Source: JANNGC01 sp043757045
GTDB lineage: Bacteria > Verrucomicrobiota > Verrucomicrobiia > Limisphaerales > SIBH01
Assembly: GCA_043757045.1 (NCBI GenBank)
Contig: JAYVQC010000130.1
Location: 1-25,328, forward strand
Direction: 5' to 3'
DNA length: 25,328 bases
Below the pieces are notes generated by a model. The model was not told where the DNA came from. It saw only the letters and a program-made list of their open reading frames with translations, and did not search any database. Shown here piece after piece: positions 15,951-22,935 of this stretch (the first letter of the stretch is position 1; each line of letters opens with the position of its first letter). Position numbers and translations under genes: made by a program.

Positions 15951-16931
15951 ATGCTTGCTGCGACCACGATCACTCCCTGGCACTGGGCCGGGTTCATCGT
16001 CTGCATTTTGATTTTTCTCGCCCTCGACCTGGGCGTGTTCCACCGCCGCGCCCATGTGGTGAAGTTCCGCGAGGCGCTGATGTGGACGTGCATCTGGTTC
16101 GCGTGTGCGATGATTTTCGCCTTCCTTGTCGCGCCAGCCATGGCGGACTCGTGGCAGAAGAAGGACACGGTGGACTTCATCACGGGCTACATCATCGAAC
16201 TGTCGCTCTCGATGGACAACGTGTTTGTCATCGCGCTCATCTTCGCCTACTTCCGCGTGCCGATGGAGTTCCAGCATCGCGTGCTGTTCTGGGGCATCCT
16301 CGGTGCACTGGTTATGCGCGGCGTGATGATCGGCGTGGGTGTGGCCATTGTGCAGCAATTCGAGTGGGTGCTCTACATCCTCGGCGCGCTGCTCGTGGTC
16401 TCGGGCGTGAAAATGATTTTCGGCGGCGATGAGGAAGTGCATCCCGAGAAGAATTTCGTCCTCCGACTAGCGCAAAAATTTTATCCCGTCGCGCCGAATC
16501 TGGAGGGGCAAAAATTCTTTACTGTGTTGAACGGCAAACGAGCGTTCACCCCCCTCGCACTGGTGCTGATCTGCGTGGAGACGACGGATTTGATTTTCGC
16601 GATTGATTCCATCCCTGCCATCTTCGGCGTGACCAGCAACGGCTTCATCGTTTTCACCTCGAACGTCTTCGCCATTCTCGGGCTGCGCTCGCTCTACTTC
16701 GTGCTGGCCGGGGCCATTGATTTTTTCCGCCATCTCAAAACCGGGCTCGCCGTGGTGCTGGCCTTCATTGGCGTGAAGATGCTGATTGATCCGCATGGTC
16801 ACGAGCCGAAGTGGTTCCAACTGAACATTCCGAACACCGTCTCGCTCGCCATCGTCGGCGGCATCATCCTCGTTTCGATTCTCCTCTCGGTCGTCGCGGG
16901 CCGGCGCTCGCACCGCAACGACCCGAAATGA
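15951..16931 (+). CDS. TerC/Alx-family membrane protein, probable Mn2+ exporter
   Basis: 326-residue integral membrane protein of the TerC family; E. coli Alx and B. subtilis TerC-type proteins are linked to manganese export. Conserved acidic motifs are present: ELSLSMDNVFV (83-93, with D89), FGGDEEVHPEKN (157-168), and VETTDLIFAIDSIPA (209-223, with E210, D213, D219). About eight to nine hydrophobic segments are visible. ATG 15951 is chosen; a TTG at 15921 would add ten residues without family resemblance. It starts 60 nt after the coiled-coil gene and its TGA stop overlaps the recJ ATG, so it probably belongs to the same transcript. The short upstream gap leaves no room for a yybP-ykoY Mn riboswitch. 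Confidence 0.93.
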   Translation: MLAATTITPWHWAGFIVCILIFLALDLGVFHRRAHVVKFREALMWTCIWFACAMIFAFLVAPAMADSWQKKDTVDFITGYIIELSLSMDNVFVIALIFAYFRVPMEFQHRVLFWGILGALVMRGVMIGVGVAIVQQFEWVLYILGALLVVSGVKMIFGGDEEVHPEKNFVLRLAQKFYPVAPNLEGQKFFTVLNGKRAFTPLALVLICVETTDLIFAIDSIPAIFGVTSNGFIVFTSNVFAILGLRSLYFVLAGAIDFFRHLKTGLAVVLAFIGVKMLIDPHGHEPKWFQLNIPNTVSLAIVGGIILVSILLSVVAGRRSHRNDPK

Positions 16932-18652
16932 AATGCCGCTGGTCCATCGCGCCCACGCAGCCGGCACTCGTGGAATTTCTGGTGCGCGAATTAAAAATCT
17001 CCCCGCTGCTCGCGCAGTGCCTGCTCAATCGCGGCCACAGCGAGCCGGAACCCATCGCGCGCTTTCTCGATCCAAAGTTGAAGAACCTTGCCGACCCGTT
17101 TCTGCTCCCGAACATGAGCGCCGCCGTCGAGCGCCTGTTCGCGGCGCACGCCGCGCGCGAGTCGCTGGTCATCTTTGGTGATTACGACGTGGACGGTGTC
17201 ACCTCGACCACGCTGCTGCATGACGTGCTGACCGCGCTGGGCTGGAAAGTGCATTGCTACCTGCCGCACCGCATGGACGAAGGCTATGGTCTGAGCCAGT
17301 CCGGCGTGGAGAATTGTCTGGAGAAATTCCCCGTGAAACTGCTGCTCGCCGTGGACTGCGGCTCGACCGCGTGTGCGCAAATCGCCTGGCTTCGCGAACG
17401 CGGTGTGGACGTGCTCGTGCTCGACCACCACCAAGTTTCCGACCCGCGGCCCGCCGCGGTGGCGTTGGTCAATCCGCAGCTCTCGACTCTCAACTCCCAA
17501 CCTTCTCGCTTCACCGAACTCTGCTCCGCTGGACTCGCTTTCAAACTCGCGCACGCGATCATCAAACACGGACGCGAGAACAATCTGCCCGGTGCGCAGG
17601 AATTCGATCTTCGCCCGCTCCTCGATCTCGTTGCGCTCGGGACCATCGCCGATCTTGTTCCACTGATCGGCGAGAACCGGATTCTCGTCTGTGCCGGATT
17701 GCCGCGCCTCACCACCACCACGCGGCCCGGACTCGTCGCGCTTAAAGAAGTCGCGGGTGTCGAAGGCGAGGTCGGCGGCTACGAAGTGGGCTTCCAACTC
17801 GCGCCGCGCCTGAATGCCGCTGGTCGCCTGGAGAACGCGGAGGAAGCCTTGCAACTCCTGCTCGCGCGCGATCTCGCCACGGCCCAACCCATCGCCGAGT
17901 CGCTCGACTCGCGCAACATCGAGCGCCAGACCATCGAGCGCAGCATCTCGGACGCGGCCATCGGCGCGATCCGGGCGCGCTTCGATCCGGCGCGGGACTT
18001 TGTGTTGGTCGAGGGACAATTGCTCTGGCACATCGGCGTCGTGGGCATTGTCGCGTCGCGCGTGTTGCAGGAATTTTATCGCCCCACGTTCATCATCGGC
18101 GGGGAAGGGGACGAGTGGCGCGGCTCGGGCCGCAGCATCGAGGGCTTCGATCTCGCGGCGGCGTTGCGCGAATGCGACGACCTGTTGATCCGCCACGGCG
18201 GTCACGCGATGGCGGCGGGGGTGACGATTCACCCGGACAAGCTCAACGCCTTTCGCGAACGCATGAACGCCATTGCCCGCCGCAGTTTGAAACCCGAACA
18301 ACTTCAACCCGCGCTCCGTCTCGATGCCGAACTGACCTGCGCCGACCTGAGCGTGCAACGGATGGAAGAACTCGCGCGCCTGGAACAGACCGGCATGGGT
18401 AATCCGCGCGTGCAATTCTGCCTGCGCGGCGTGGGCCACGAACGCGCGCTGCAACGCATGGGCAAGGAGAAGCAGCACGCCAAGATGTGGATCACCGACG
18501 GCACGCGCACGCACGAGGCGGTGTTGTGGAACGCAAAAGAAGGTTCGCTGCCGGTCGGCAAGTTTGATCTCGCCTGCGTGCCGGAATTGAACCGCTACAA
18601 TGGCAACACGCGCGTGCAGTTGAAGGTCTTGGACTGGCGCGCGGCGGAGTAG
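16928..18652 (+). CDS. recJ: single-stranded-DNA-specific exonuclease RecJ
   Basis: 5'-3' exonuclease on single-stranded DNA, acting in recombination and repair; 574 residues, usual length. DHH domain: FGDYDVDGVTSTTLL (83-97), AVDCGS (141-146), LDHHQVSDPRP (165-175) and LVALGTIADLVPLIGENR (234-251). The DHHA1 domain includes HIGVVGIVASRVLQEF and GSGRSIEGFDL, with RHGGHAMAAG near its end, and a C-terminal OB-like domain follows. ATG 16928 overlaps the terC stop as ATGA; the frame is open further upstream only within terC. Residues 184-194 (QLSTLNSQPSR), in a loop just after the DHH motif, are encoded by a dispersed intergenic repeat sequence. The stop TAG is followed directly by a palindromic unit. 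Confidence 0.96.
   Translation: MKCRWSIAPTQPALVEFLVRELKISPLLAQCLLNRGHSEPEPIARFLDPKLKNLADPFLLPNMSAAVERLFAAHAARESLVIFGDYDVDGVTSTTLLHDVLTALGWKVHCYLPHRMDEGYGLSQSGVENCLEKFPVKLLLAVDCGSTACAQIAWLRERGVDVLVLDHHQVSDPRPAAVALVNPQLSTLNSQPSRFTELCSAGLAFKLAHAIIKHGRENNLPGAQEFDLRPLLDLVALGTIADLVPLIGENRILVCAGLPRLTTTTRPGLVALKEVAGVEGEVGGYEVGFQLAPRLNAAGRLENAEEALQLLLARDLATAQPIAESLDSRNIERQTIERSISDAAIGAIRARFDPARDFVLVEGQLLWHIGVVGIVASRVLQEFYRPTFIIGGEGDEWRGSGRSIEGFDLAAALRECDDLLIRHGGHAMAAGVTIHPDKLNAFRERMNAIARRSLKPEQLQPALRLDAELTCADLSVQRMEELARLEQTGMGNPRVQFCLRGVGHERALQRMGKEKQHAKMWITDGTRTHEAVLWNAKEGSLPVGKFDLACVPELNRYNGNTRVQLKVLDWRAAE
17477..17509 (+). repeat. TCAACTCTCAAC-type repeat inside recJ
   Basis: CTCTCGACTCTCAACT at 17480-17495 differs by one base from the run before trmL (8376-8391). 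Here it is in frame and encodes QLSTLNSQPSR between VALVNP and FTELCSAG of RecJ. The segment lies in a loop region, so the insertion can be tolerated. Confidence 0.6.
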
Positions 18653-18676
18653 CGGAGCGCGGGCTTTCCAGCCCGC
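18653..18676 (+). repeat. GGAGCGCGG-headed hairpin abutting the recJ stop
   Basis: CGGAGCGCGG begins at the first base after the recJ TAG. GCGGGCT (18659-18665), loop TTCC, AGCCCGC (18670-18676) form a perfect 7-bp stem. No T-run follows. The unit could protect or define the 3' end of the recJ transcript. It shares its head with units adjoining two other stop codons in the window. Confidence 0.65.
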
Positions 18677-18727
18677 AGCGGCGTGCGACGGCGAATGGCG
18701 CAAGACAGATTCCCTATCTCTCCAAGC

Positions 18728-18926
18728 GAGAGGGCAGGGTGAGTGTGAGAACGTTCCTGGTGGTTCCGGACGTTCTCCCTCACCCCAGCCCTCTCCCGCT
18801 GGGAGTGGGGAAAACGCATTCAGCCTTGGGCGAACATGGAGCGCTCAGACCACGAACGCGCCACGCTCGCGCCGATGACTGGCTGACGTGGCTCCCTCTC
18901 CCAGCGGGAGAGGGCTGGGGTGAGGG
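18728..18926. repeat. three-armed inverted-repeat element upstream of purC
   Basis: Arm B (18777-18805, CCCTCACCCCAGCCC...) is a perfect 29-bp reverse complement of arm C (18898-18926), with a 92-nt spacer. The region starting at 18770 also pairs imperfectly with arm A (18728-18754), so A:B and B:C are mutually exclusive hairpins. A diverged copy lies at 20906-21034. With the recJ hairpin it explains much of the 431-nt gap between recJ and purC; 18927-19083 shows nothing else recognisable. Confidence 0.75.
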
Positions 18927-19083
18927 AGGACAGCCGTGATTGTCCAGGAAGCCAGTTTCGTCGCGCAGCCCAAATCATTTCTTCTTCGCGCCCTTGGCGT
19001 CCTTCGCGTGAGATATTTTCCCGTCCTTGCGTCCGTCAACTTTCCACTTCCCACCCGCGCCTCCCGCTCCGCATCCTCGCGCG

Positions 19084-19971
19084 ATGTCACAGCCGTTGTT
19101 ACAAATTGATCTGCCGGGCGTTCCGAAAATCCGAAGCGGGAAGGTGCGCGAATTGTTCGATCTCGGCGACGCCTTCCTGATGGTCGCGACGGATCGCATC
19201 TCGGCCTTCGACTGCATCATGCCCAACGGCATCCCGCGCAAGGGCGAGGTGCTCACGCAAATTTCCCATTTCTGGTTCGACAAGTTCGCCACGCTCGTGC
19301 CGAACCACCTGCTCGCCAAACCCGGCGATCCGCTGCCGGACAAATTGCTCCCGTTCCACACGCTGCTCGAAGGTCGCAGCATGATCGTGAAGCGTGCCAA
19401 GCCGCTCGCCATCGAGTGCGTGGTGCGCGGCTACCTCGCCGGCTCGGGGTGGAAGGAGTATCAGCAGTCGCAGACCGTGTGCGGGATCAAACTGCCCGAA
19501 GGACTGACCGAGTCTTCGCAATTGCCCGAACCGATCTTCACGCCCGCGACCAAGGCCGAGACGGGGCACGACGAGAACATTTCTTTTGCGCGCGCGGTAG
19601 AAATCGTCGGCGCGGACGTGGCTGAACAGGCGCGCGAGTTCAGTCTGAAGATTTATCGCGCGGCCTGCGCGCACGCGCACGACCGGGGCATCATCATTGC
19701 GGACACCAAGTTCGAGTTCGGGATTTTTGACGGGCAACTCATCCTGATTGACGAGGTGCTGACGCCCGATTCTTCACGCTTCTGGCCGGCGGATACCTAC
19801 GAAGCGGGCGGAGGCCAGCCCAGCTTCGACAAACAATTTCTGCGCGACTACCTCGAACGCATCCACTGGAACAAGCAGCCCCCCGCGCCGCCGTTGCCGG
19901 ACTACGTGGTGCAGAAGACGCAGGAGAAATATCTGGAGGCGTACCTGCGGCTGACGGGGAAGCATCTGTGA
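19084..19971 (+). CDS. purC: phosphoribosylaminoimidazole-succinocarboxamide synthase
   Basis: SAICAR synthetase of de novo purine synthesis: joins CAIR and aspartate with ATP to give SAICAR. 295 residues, in the range of the longer bacterial/yeast-type PurC. Motifs: GKVRELFDLGD (19-29), the ATP-binding start, then ATDRISAFDCIMPNGIP (38-54), VECVVRGYLAGSGW in the middle, and late in the protein ADTKFEFGI, LIDEVLTPDSSRFWPAD and GGQPSFDKQFLRDYL. ATG 19084 begins MSQPLLQIDLPGVPK, the normal N terminus; the frame extends upstream to 19027 in sequence without protein character. It stands alone, flanked by repeat-rich gaps, and converges on the response-regulator gene. Confidence 0.96.
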   Translation: MSQPLLQIDLPGVPKIRSGKVRELFDLGDAFLMVATDRISAFDCIMPNGIPRKGEVLTQISHFWFDKFATLVPNHLLAKPGDPLPDKLLPFHTLLEGRSMIVKRAKPLAIECVVRGYLAGSGWKEYQQSQTVCGIKLPEGLTESSQLPEPIFTPATKAETGHDENISFARAVEIVGADVAEQAREFSLKIYRAACAHAHDRGIIIADTKFEFGIFDGQLILIDEVLTPDSSRFWPADTYEAGGGQPSFDKQFLRDYLERIHWNKQPPAPPLPDYVVQKTQEKYLEAYLRLTGKHL

Positions 19972-20048
19972 GGCGGTTGAAAGTTGCTGGTTGAAGGTTG
20001 CAAGTTGTGGCAGCCGCCTTCGACCAACCAGCAACCTTCAACTCCGCC
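19972..20048. terminator. long hairpin filling the gap between convergent purC and response regulator
   Basis: It begins at the base after the purC stop and ends at the base before the regulator stop. Paired segments: GGCG (19972-19975) with CGCC (20045-20048), GTTGAA (19976-19981) with TTCAAC (20037-20042), and GTTGCTGGTT (19983-19992) with AACCAGCAAC (20026-20035), with one mismatch and a 2-nt bulge. It probably ends or stabilises both transcripts. Its composition is of the same CAACTTTCAAC type as the repeats before trmL and in recJ. There is no T-run on either strand. Confidence 0.6.
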
Positions 20049-20423
20049 CTACGCCGGCGGATTCTTCAGGATGCGCTGGATGGCGAGGAGCAGTTCATCG
20101 AGCGGCAGCACCTTGCTCACGTAGCCGTCGGCGCCTTTCTGTTGCGCCTCTTGCAGCAGGTCTTCCACGAAGCCCATGCCAGTAAGCATGATCACGCGCA
20201 GGCCGGGCTGGGATTTCTTGAGCTGCTCCAGAAGTTTCAATCCGTCCTCGTCGGCGAGGCTGATGTCGAGCACCACGACATCCACAGGCGTCTCCTTCAC
20301 GATACGCAGTGTGGTGGCGGAATCGCCCGCCGTGGCGGCTTCGTAACCGTGCCGCGAAAAGTACATGGAAAGCATCTCGCGGATTTGCGGCTCGTCATCA
20401 ACGACCAGGATGCGCTGCTTCAT
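20049..20423 (-). CDS. single-domain response regulator (receiver only)
   Basis: 124-residue CheY-like receiver with no output domain. The acidic pair D9/D10 (ILVVDDEP), phosphoacceptor D53 (VVVLDISL), T81 (VIMLTGMG) and K104 (GYVSKVLP) are all present, so it should be phosphorylated by a histidine kinase and signal through protein contacts. The usual Lys-Pro is Lys-Val-Leu-Pro here. ATG 20423 starts MKQRILVVDD; the frame extends to 20459, but those residues add nothing typical. No kinase gene is in the window, so it is an orphan. The FlgM-like ORF is divergent from it. Confidence 0.92.
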   Translation of the reverse strand: MKQRILVVDDEPQIREMLSMYFSRHGYEAATAGDSATTLRIVKETPVDVVVLDISLADEDGLKLLEQLKKSQPGLRVIMLTGMGFVEDLLQEAQQKGADGYVSKVLPLDELLLAIQRILKNPPA

Positions 20424-20567
20424 GGCGTTTTGACTAAGCATTCCCCAAGGCAATTGCAAGCGTGGCGGCTGATGGGTGGCGAGAACCGCAGGTTAAAGAA
20501 CCGCCTGCGGCGTGTCGATGATCTGACACGAACCGACGTCGGCATCAATGTCCGGCGCGAAAGAACC

Positions 20568-20813
20568 ATGAGAGAAAACGGCAGAAACCACCGAGCTTAT
20601 CGGAACAGCCAGTTGAATAAGTCAGGCGATTTGCCCCAGAACCGCTTCGGCGATCTGGAGCGCGCTGAATCGCTGGCGCGACTTGAACGGCTCTCCGACG
20701 TGCGTGCTTCCGTGGTCGCGCGGGGCCGGGTGCTCATCGCCAATCCAGGTTATCCCGACAAAAAAATTCTCCGGCGCGTGGCCTGGTTGCTCGCGGGGAA
20801 ATTGCAGCCGTGA
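20568..20813 (+). CDS. small FlgM-like protein
   Basis: 81-residue basic protein from ATG 20568; an in-frame ATG at 20472 would give 113 residues. The C-terminal half, LSDVRASVVARGRVLIANPGYPDKKI followed by RRVAWLLAGKL, has the pattern of FlgM-type anti-sigma factors (SDVR..V...K..I..GxY......VA..LL), but the match is by eye and weak. No flagellar genes are nearby, so an anti-sigma-28 role is not supported by context. It is divergent from the response regulator, and its TGA is followed after one base by a palindromic repeat unit. It could be a genuine conserved small protein of unknown function. Confidence 0.5.
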   Translation: MRENGRNHRAYRNSQLNKSGDLPQNRFGDLERAESLARLERLSDVRASVVARGRVLIANPGYPDKKILRRVAWLLAGKLQP

Positions 20814-20814
20814 T

Positions 20815-21118
20815 CGGAGCGCGGACCGCCGAGTCCGCGTGTAGAAGAATCTTTCCTCAGACTGAGGGGCGGTGGAATGGCCGTCTTGGAGCAAACCGCA
20901 TTTCTCCCTCACCCCGGCCCTCTCCCGCTGGGAGAGGGAGCAGGGCACACAGCCTCACTGATACCGGGCGCATTCGTTGGTCGAACGCTGCATGACTTTC
21001 TCCCTCTCCCCGCGGGAGAGGGCTGGGGTGAGGGGAGGCAGGCCATAACTCTGGGCATTTGCTTTGGCCGTTGTTAACGATGAGTTACCAACACGCGGAC
21101 TCGGCGGTCCGCGCTCCG
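20815..21118. repeat. 28-bp perfect inverted repeat flanking a convergent gap
   Basis: Arms 20815-20842 (CGGAGCGCGGACCGCC...) and 21091-21118 are exact reverse complements over 28 nt. Each arm also has its own hairpin (GCGGAC/GTCCGC, loop CGCCGA). The left arm starts one base after the stop of the FlgM-like ORF and the right arm one base after the stop of the TPR gene (minus), so each is oriented the same way relative to the gene it follows. The gap holds a second inverted repeat and no gene. Confidence 0.8.
20906..21034. repeat. inner CCCTCACCCCGGCCC inverted repeat
   Basis: Arm 20906-20934 is the reverse complement of 21006-21034 with two mismatches, separated by 71 nt. It is a diverged copy of the element at 18777-18926 and lies inside the 20815-21118 inverted repeat. 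The left arm also folds locally: CCCTCTCCC, loop GCT, GGGAGAGGG. Spacer words such as GACCAACGAATGCGCCC on minus resemble GACCACGAACGCGCC in the other copy, suggesting that the whole unit, not just the arms, was copied. Confidence 0.7.
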
Positions 21119-21119
21119 C

Positions 21120-22904
21120 TCACGGATTCGCTGCGAGCCAGTAGCGAATTGCCGCCGCTTGCGGGCTGCGTGGTTCCAAATCCAAAAACTTCTTGTAGTG
21201 CGCGCGGGCCTTCATCGGTTCCAGCAGTTGTTGCGCGTAGAGATTTCCCAGCGCCAAATGAGCGCGCGCGTCATCCGGCTTGGCTTCGATGATTCTCTCC
21301 AGTTCGTTCGCCGCGTCCGTGGCGTGGCCCGCTTGCTTGAGTGTGAGCGCGAAACTGTAGCGCGCGGCCAGGGAATCAGGCTGCAAGGCGAGCGCAGTTT
21401 CCCAGCCTGCCAGAGCGCGCGCGTTCTCGCCGGACTGAAACGCGAGCAGCGCGGAGTTGTATTGCGCCTCGAAGTAACTGGCGTCCGCAGCCAGTGCGGT
21501 GATGAAGGCACTGCGGGCTTCCGTGGTGCGCCCGACGCGCTGCGCGGTCAGCGCCTGCTGCAACGCGCGATCCGCCGTCGCGCGATCTCCAGCGGCGGGC
21601 GGCGTGGGTGTGAGATAGCGGTAGCGGGGGAACGCGGGCCTCTCCTCCGGCGCGCGCATGGCGAGGTCCAGCGTGCTGGGCGCGGAGTCGGGATTCAAAA
21701 TGATGGTGCGCGAAACGTCGTCAGTCTGCGCGGGCTTCGGCTTGCCGCCGCTGAAGGGATTGAGCTTGGAGAAGAACCCACGCTTCTTCTCCGGCGTCGC
21801 GGGCGCGGGCTTGGTTTCGGGAGCGATGTAGGCCGGCGGTGTTTCCGCAATGGGTTCAGGCTTTCGCGTGACGGTGGGTGCGGGCGTCTTCCTGACGACA
21901 GGCGGTTCGACGACGGCGAGTTTAGGAGGTGCGGTTTCTTTCACGGCCACGATGGTCACGGGCGCGGGCGGCGCGGCGGGCTTGTTAGTCACGGCAACGA
22001 CAGGATTGGTTTTCGGAATGGTGACGGGCGGATTCGTTTTGACCACGACCACCGGGCCGGCGGGTGGGTTGGTCTTCACCACAGCGACCGGCGGTGGACT
22101 GGTCTTCGGTGCTTCCACAACTTTGACTGGCGACGGAGTGGGCGCGGGGGCGAGTTCAGATTCCAACTGCTGCACGATCAACTTTACCGCTTCCGTGCGG
22201 CCACCGCTGCCTTGGGCGGCGAGGTAATCGCGGTAGCGTTGCAACGCGGTCGGCTTCGTCGCAGAACTTTGATGCGCGAGCACGGCGGAGTTGAGCAGGG
22301 CAGGGGGATGCTTCGCGTCCGACTGGAGCGCGGCGGTGAAATACTGCGCCGCATCGCGCTGGCCGCGCAGCACGCGCGCGACGCCCAGACCGTTCAAGGC
22401 CTCGGCATTTTTTGCGTCCCAGCGCAGCGCGGTGACGAAGGATTTTTCCGCATCGGCAAATTGCCGCAGTCGCAACTGCGCCGAGCCGAGCCGCGCGAAG
22501 CCCGCCGGGCTGTTCGTGATGAGCGTGTAGCTGCGCAAGGCGTCCACCGCGCTCGCCGCCGAGTTCTGTTCGAGCAGCAGGCAACCGAGGTTGAAGTGCG
22601 CGACGACCACGAGGTTGCTGTGGTCGCGGAGCAACGCCTGGCGGTAGGCCTGAAGCGCGGGCTGCGGCTGCCCGGCGCGATGGTAGGCGAGGCCGAGGAG
22701 GTTCCACGCGCGCGGTTCGCCGGGCAAAAGATCTGTGGCGAGTTTGAGTTCATCAATCGCTTCGGAAGGTTTTCCGGCGCGCAATAACTTGTCGCCTTCG
22801 AGCAACGCGCGCGGTCCCGGCGGCGTGCAACCGGCCATTCCCAGCAGCATCGCGAGCGCGAGGATGAATAAGGGTTTTTGCGGGGAATTTTTGATCGCCA
22901 CCAT
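21120..22904 (-). CDS. TPR-repeat lipoprotein with proline-rich linker
   Basis: 594 residues from ATG 22904. The N terminus is a lipoprotein signal: Lys residues, a hydrophobic run LFILALAMLLGM, then the lipobox MAGC with C26, so it is probably anchored in a membrane facing the periplasm. Residues about 30-250 are tetratricopeptide repeats (for example AWNLLGLAYHRAGQPQPALQ). Residues about 265-420 are a Pro/Thr/Val/Lys linker with recurring VVKTNPP, followed by KKRGFFSKLNPF, and about 470-590 form a second TPR block (ALALQPDSLAARYSFALTLK). TPRs suggest a scaffold role; no enzyme motif is visible. An ATG at 22922 is an alternative start. It is divergent from the DUF362 gene with about 30 nt between starts. 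Confidence 0.85.
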   Translation of the reverse strand: MVAIKNSPQKPLFILALAMLLGMAGCTPPGPRALLEGDKLLRAGKPSEAIDELKLATDLLPGEPRAWNLLGLAYHRAGQPQPALQAYRQALLRDHSNLVVVAHFNLGCLLLEQNSAASAVDALRSYTLITNSPAGFARLGSAQLRLRQFADAEKSFVTALRWDAKNAEALNGLGVARVLRGQRDAAQYFTAALQSDAKHPPALLNSAVLAHQSSATKPTALQRYRDYLAAQGSGGRTEAVKLIVQQLESELAPAPTPSPVKVVEAPKTSPPPVAVVKTNPPAGPVVVVKTNPPVTIPKTNPVVAVTNKPAAPPAPVTIVAVKETAPPKLAVVEPPVVRKTPAPTVTRKPEPIAETPPAYIAPETKPAPATPEKKRGFFSKLNPFSGGKPKPAQTDDVSRTIILNPDSAPSTLDLAMRAPEERPAFPRYRYLTPTPPAAGDRATADRALQQALTAQRVGRTTEARSAFITALAADASYFEAQYNSALLAFQSGENARALAGWETALALQPDSLAARYSFALTLKQAGHATDAANELERIIEAKPDDARAHLALGNLYAQQLLEPMKARAHYKKFLDLEPRSPQAAAIRYWLAANP

Positions 22905-22935
22905 TTCGGCCCGTGGTAGCATTCGCTGGTTGAAC

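Noticed and set aside
14409..16442. 677-codon minus frame opposite the coiled-coil and terC genes
   Set aside because: Its composition mirrors the coiled-coil codons. The plus strand carries membrane helices, ATGA overlaps and the TerC motifs.
16991..18703. 570-codon minus frame opposite recJ
   Set aside because: It is a shadow of RecJ, which has every DHH/DHHA1 motif.
18653..21118. CRISPR array or insertion sequence in the repeat-rich region
   Set aside because: Repeats are few, inverted and unevenly spaced. There are no regular spacers, cas genes, transposase ORFs or target duplications.
21159..22787. 542-codon plus frame opposite the TPR gene
   Set aside because: Arg/Gly-rich shadow. 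The minus strand has a lipoprotein signal and TPR pattern.
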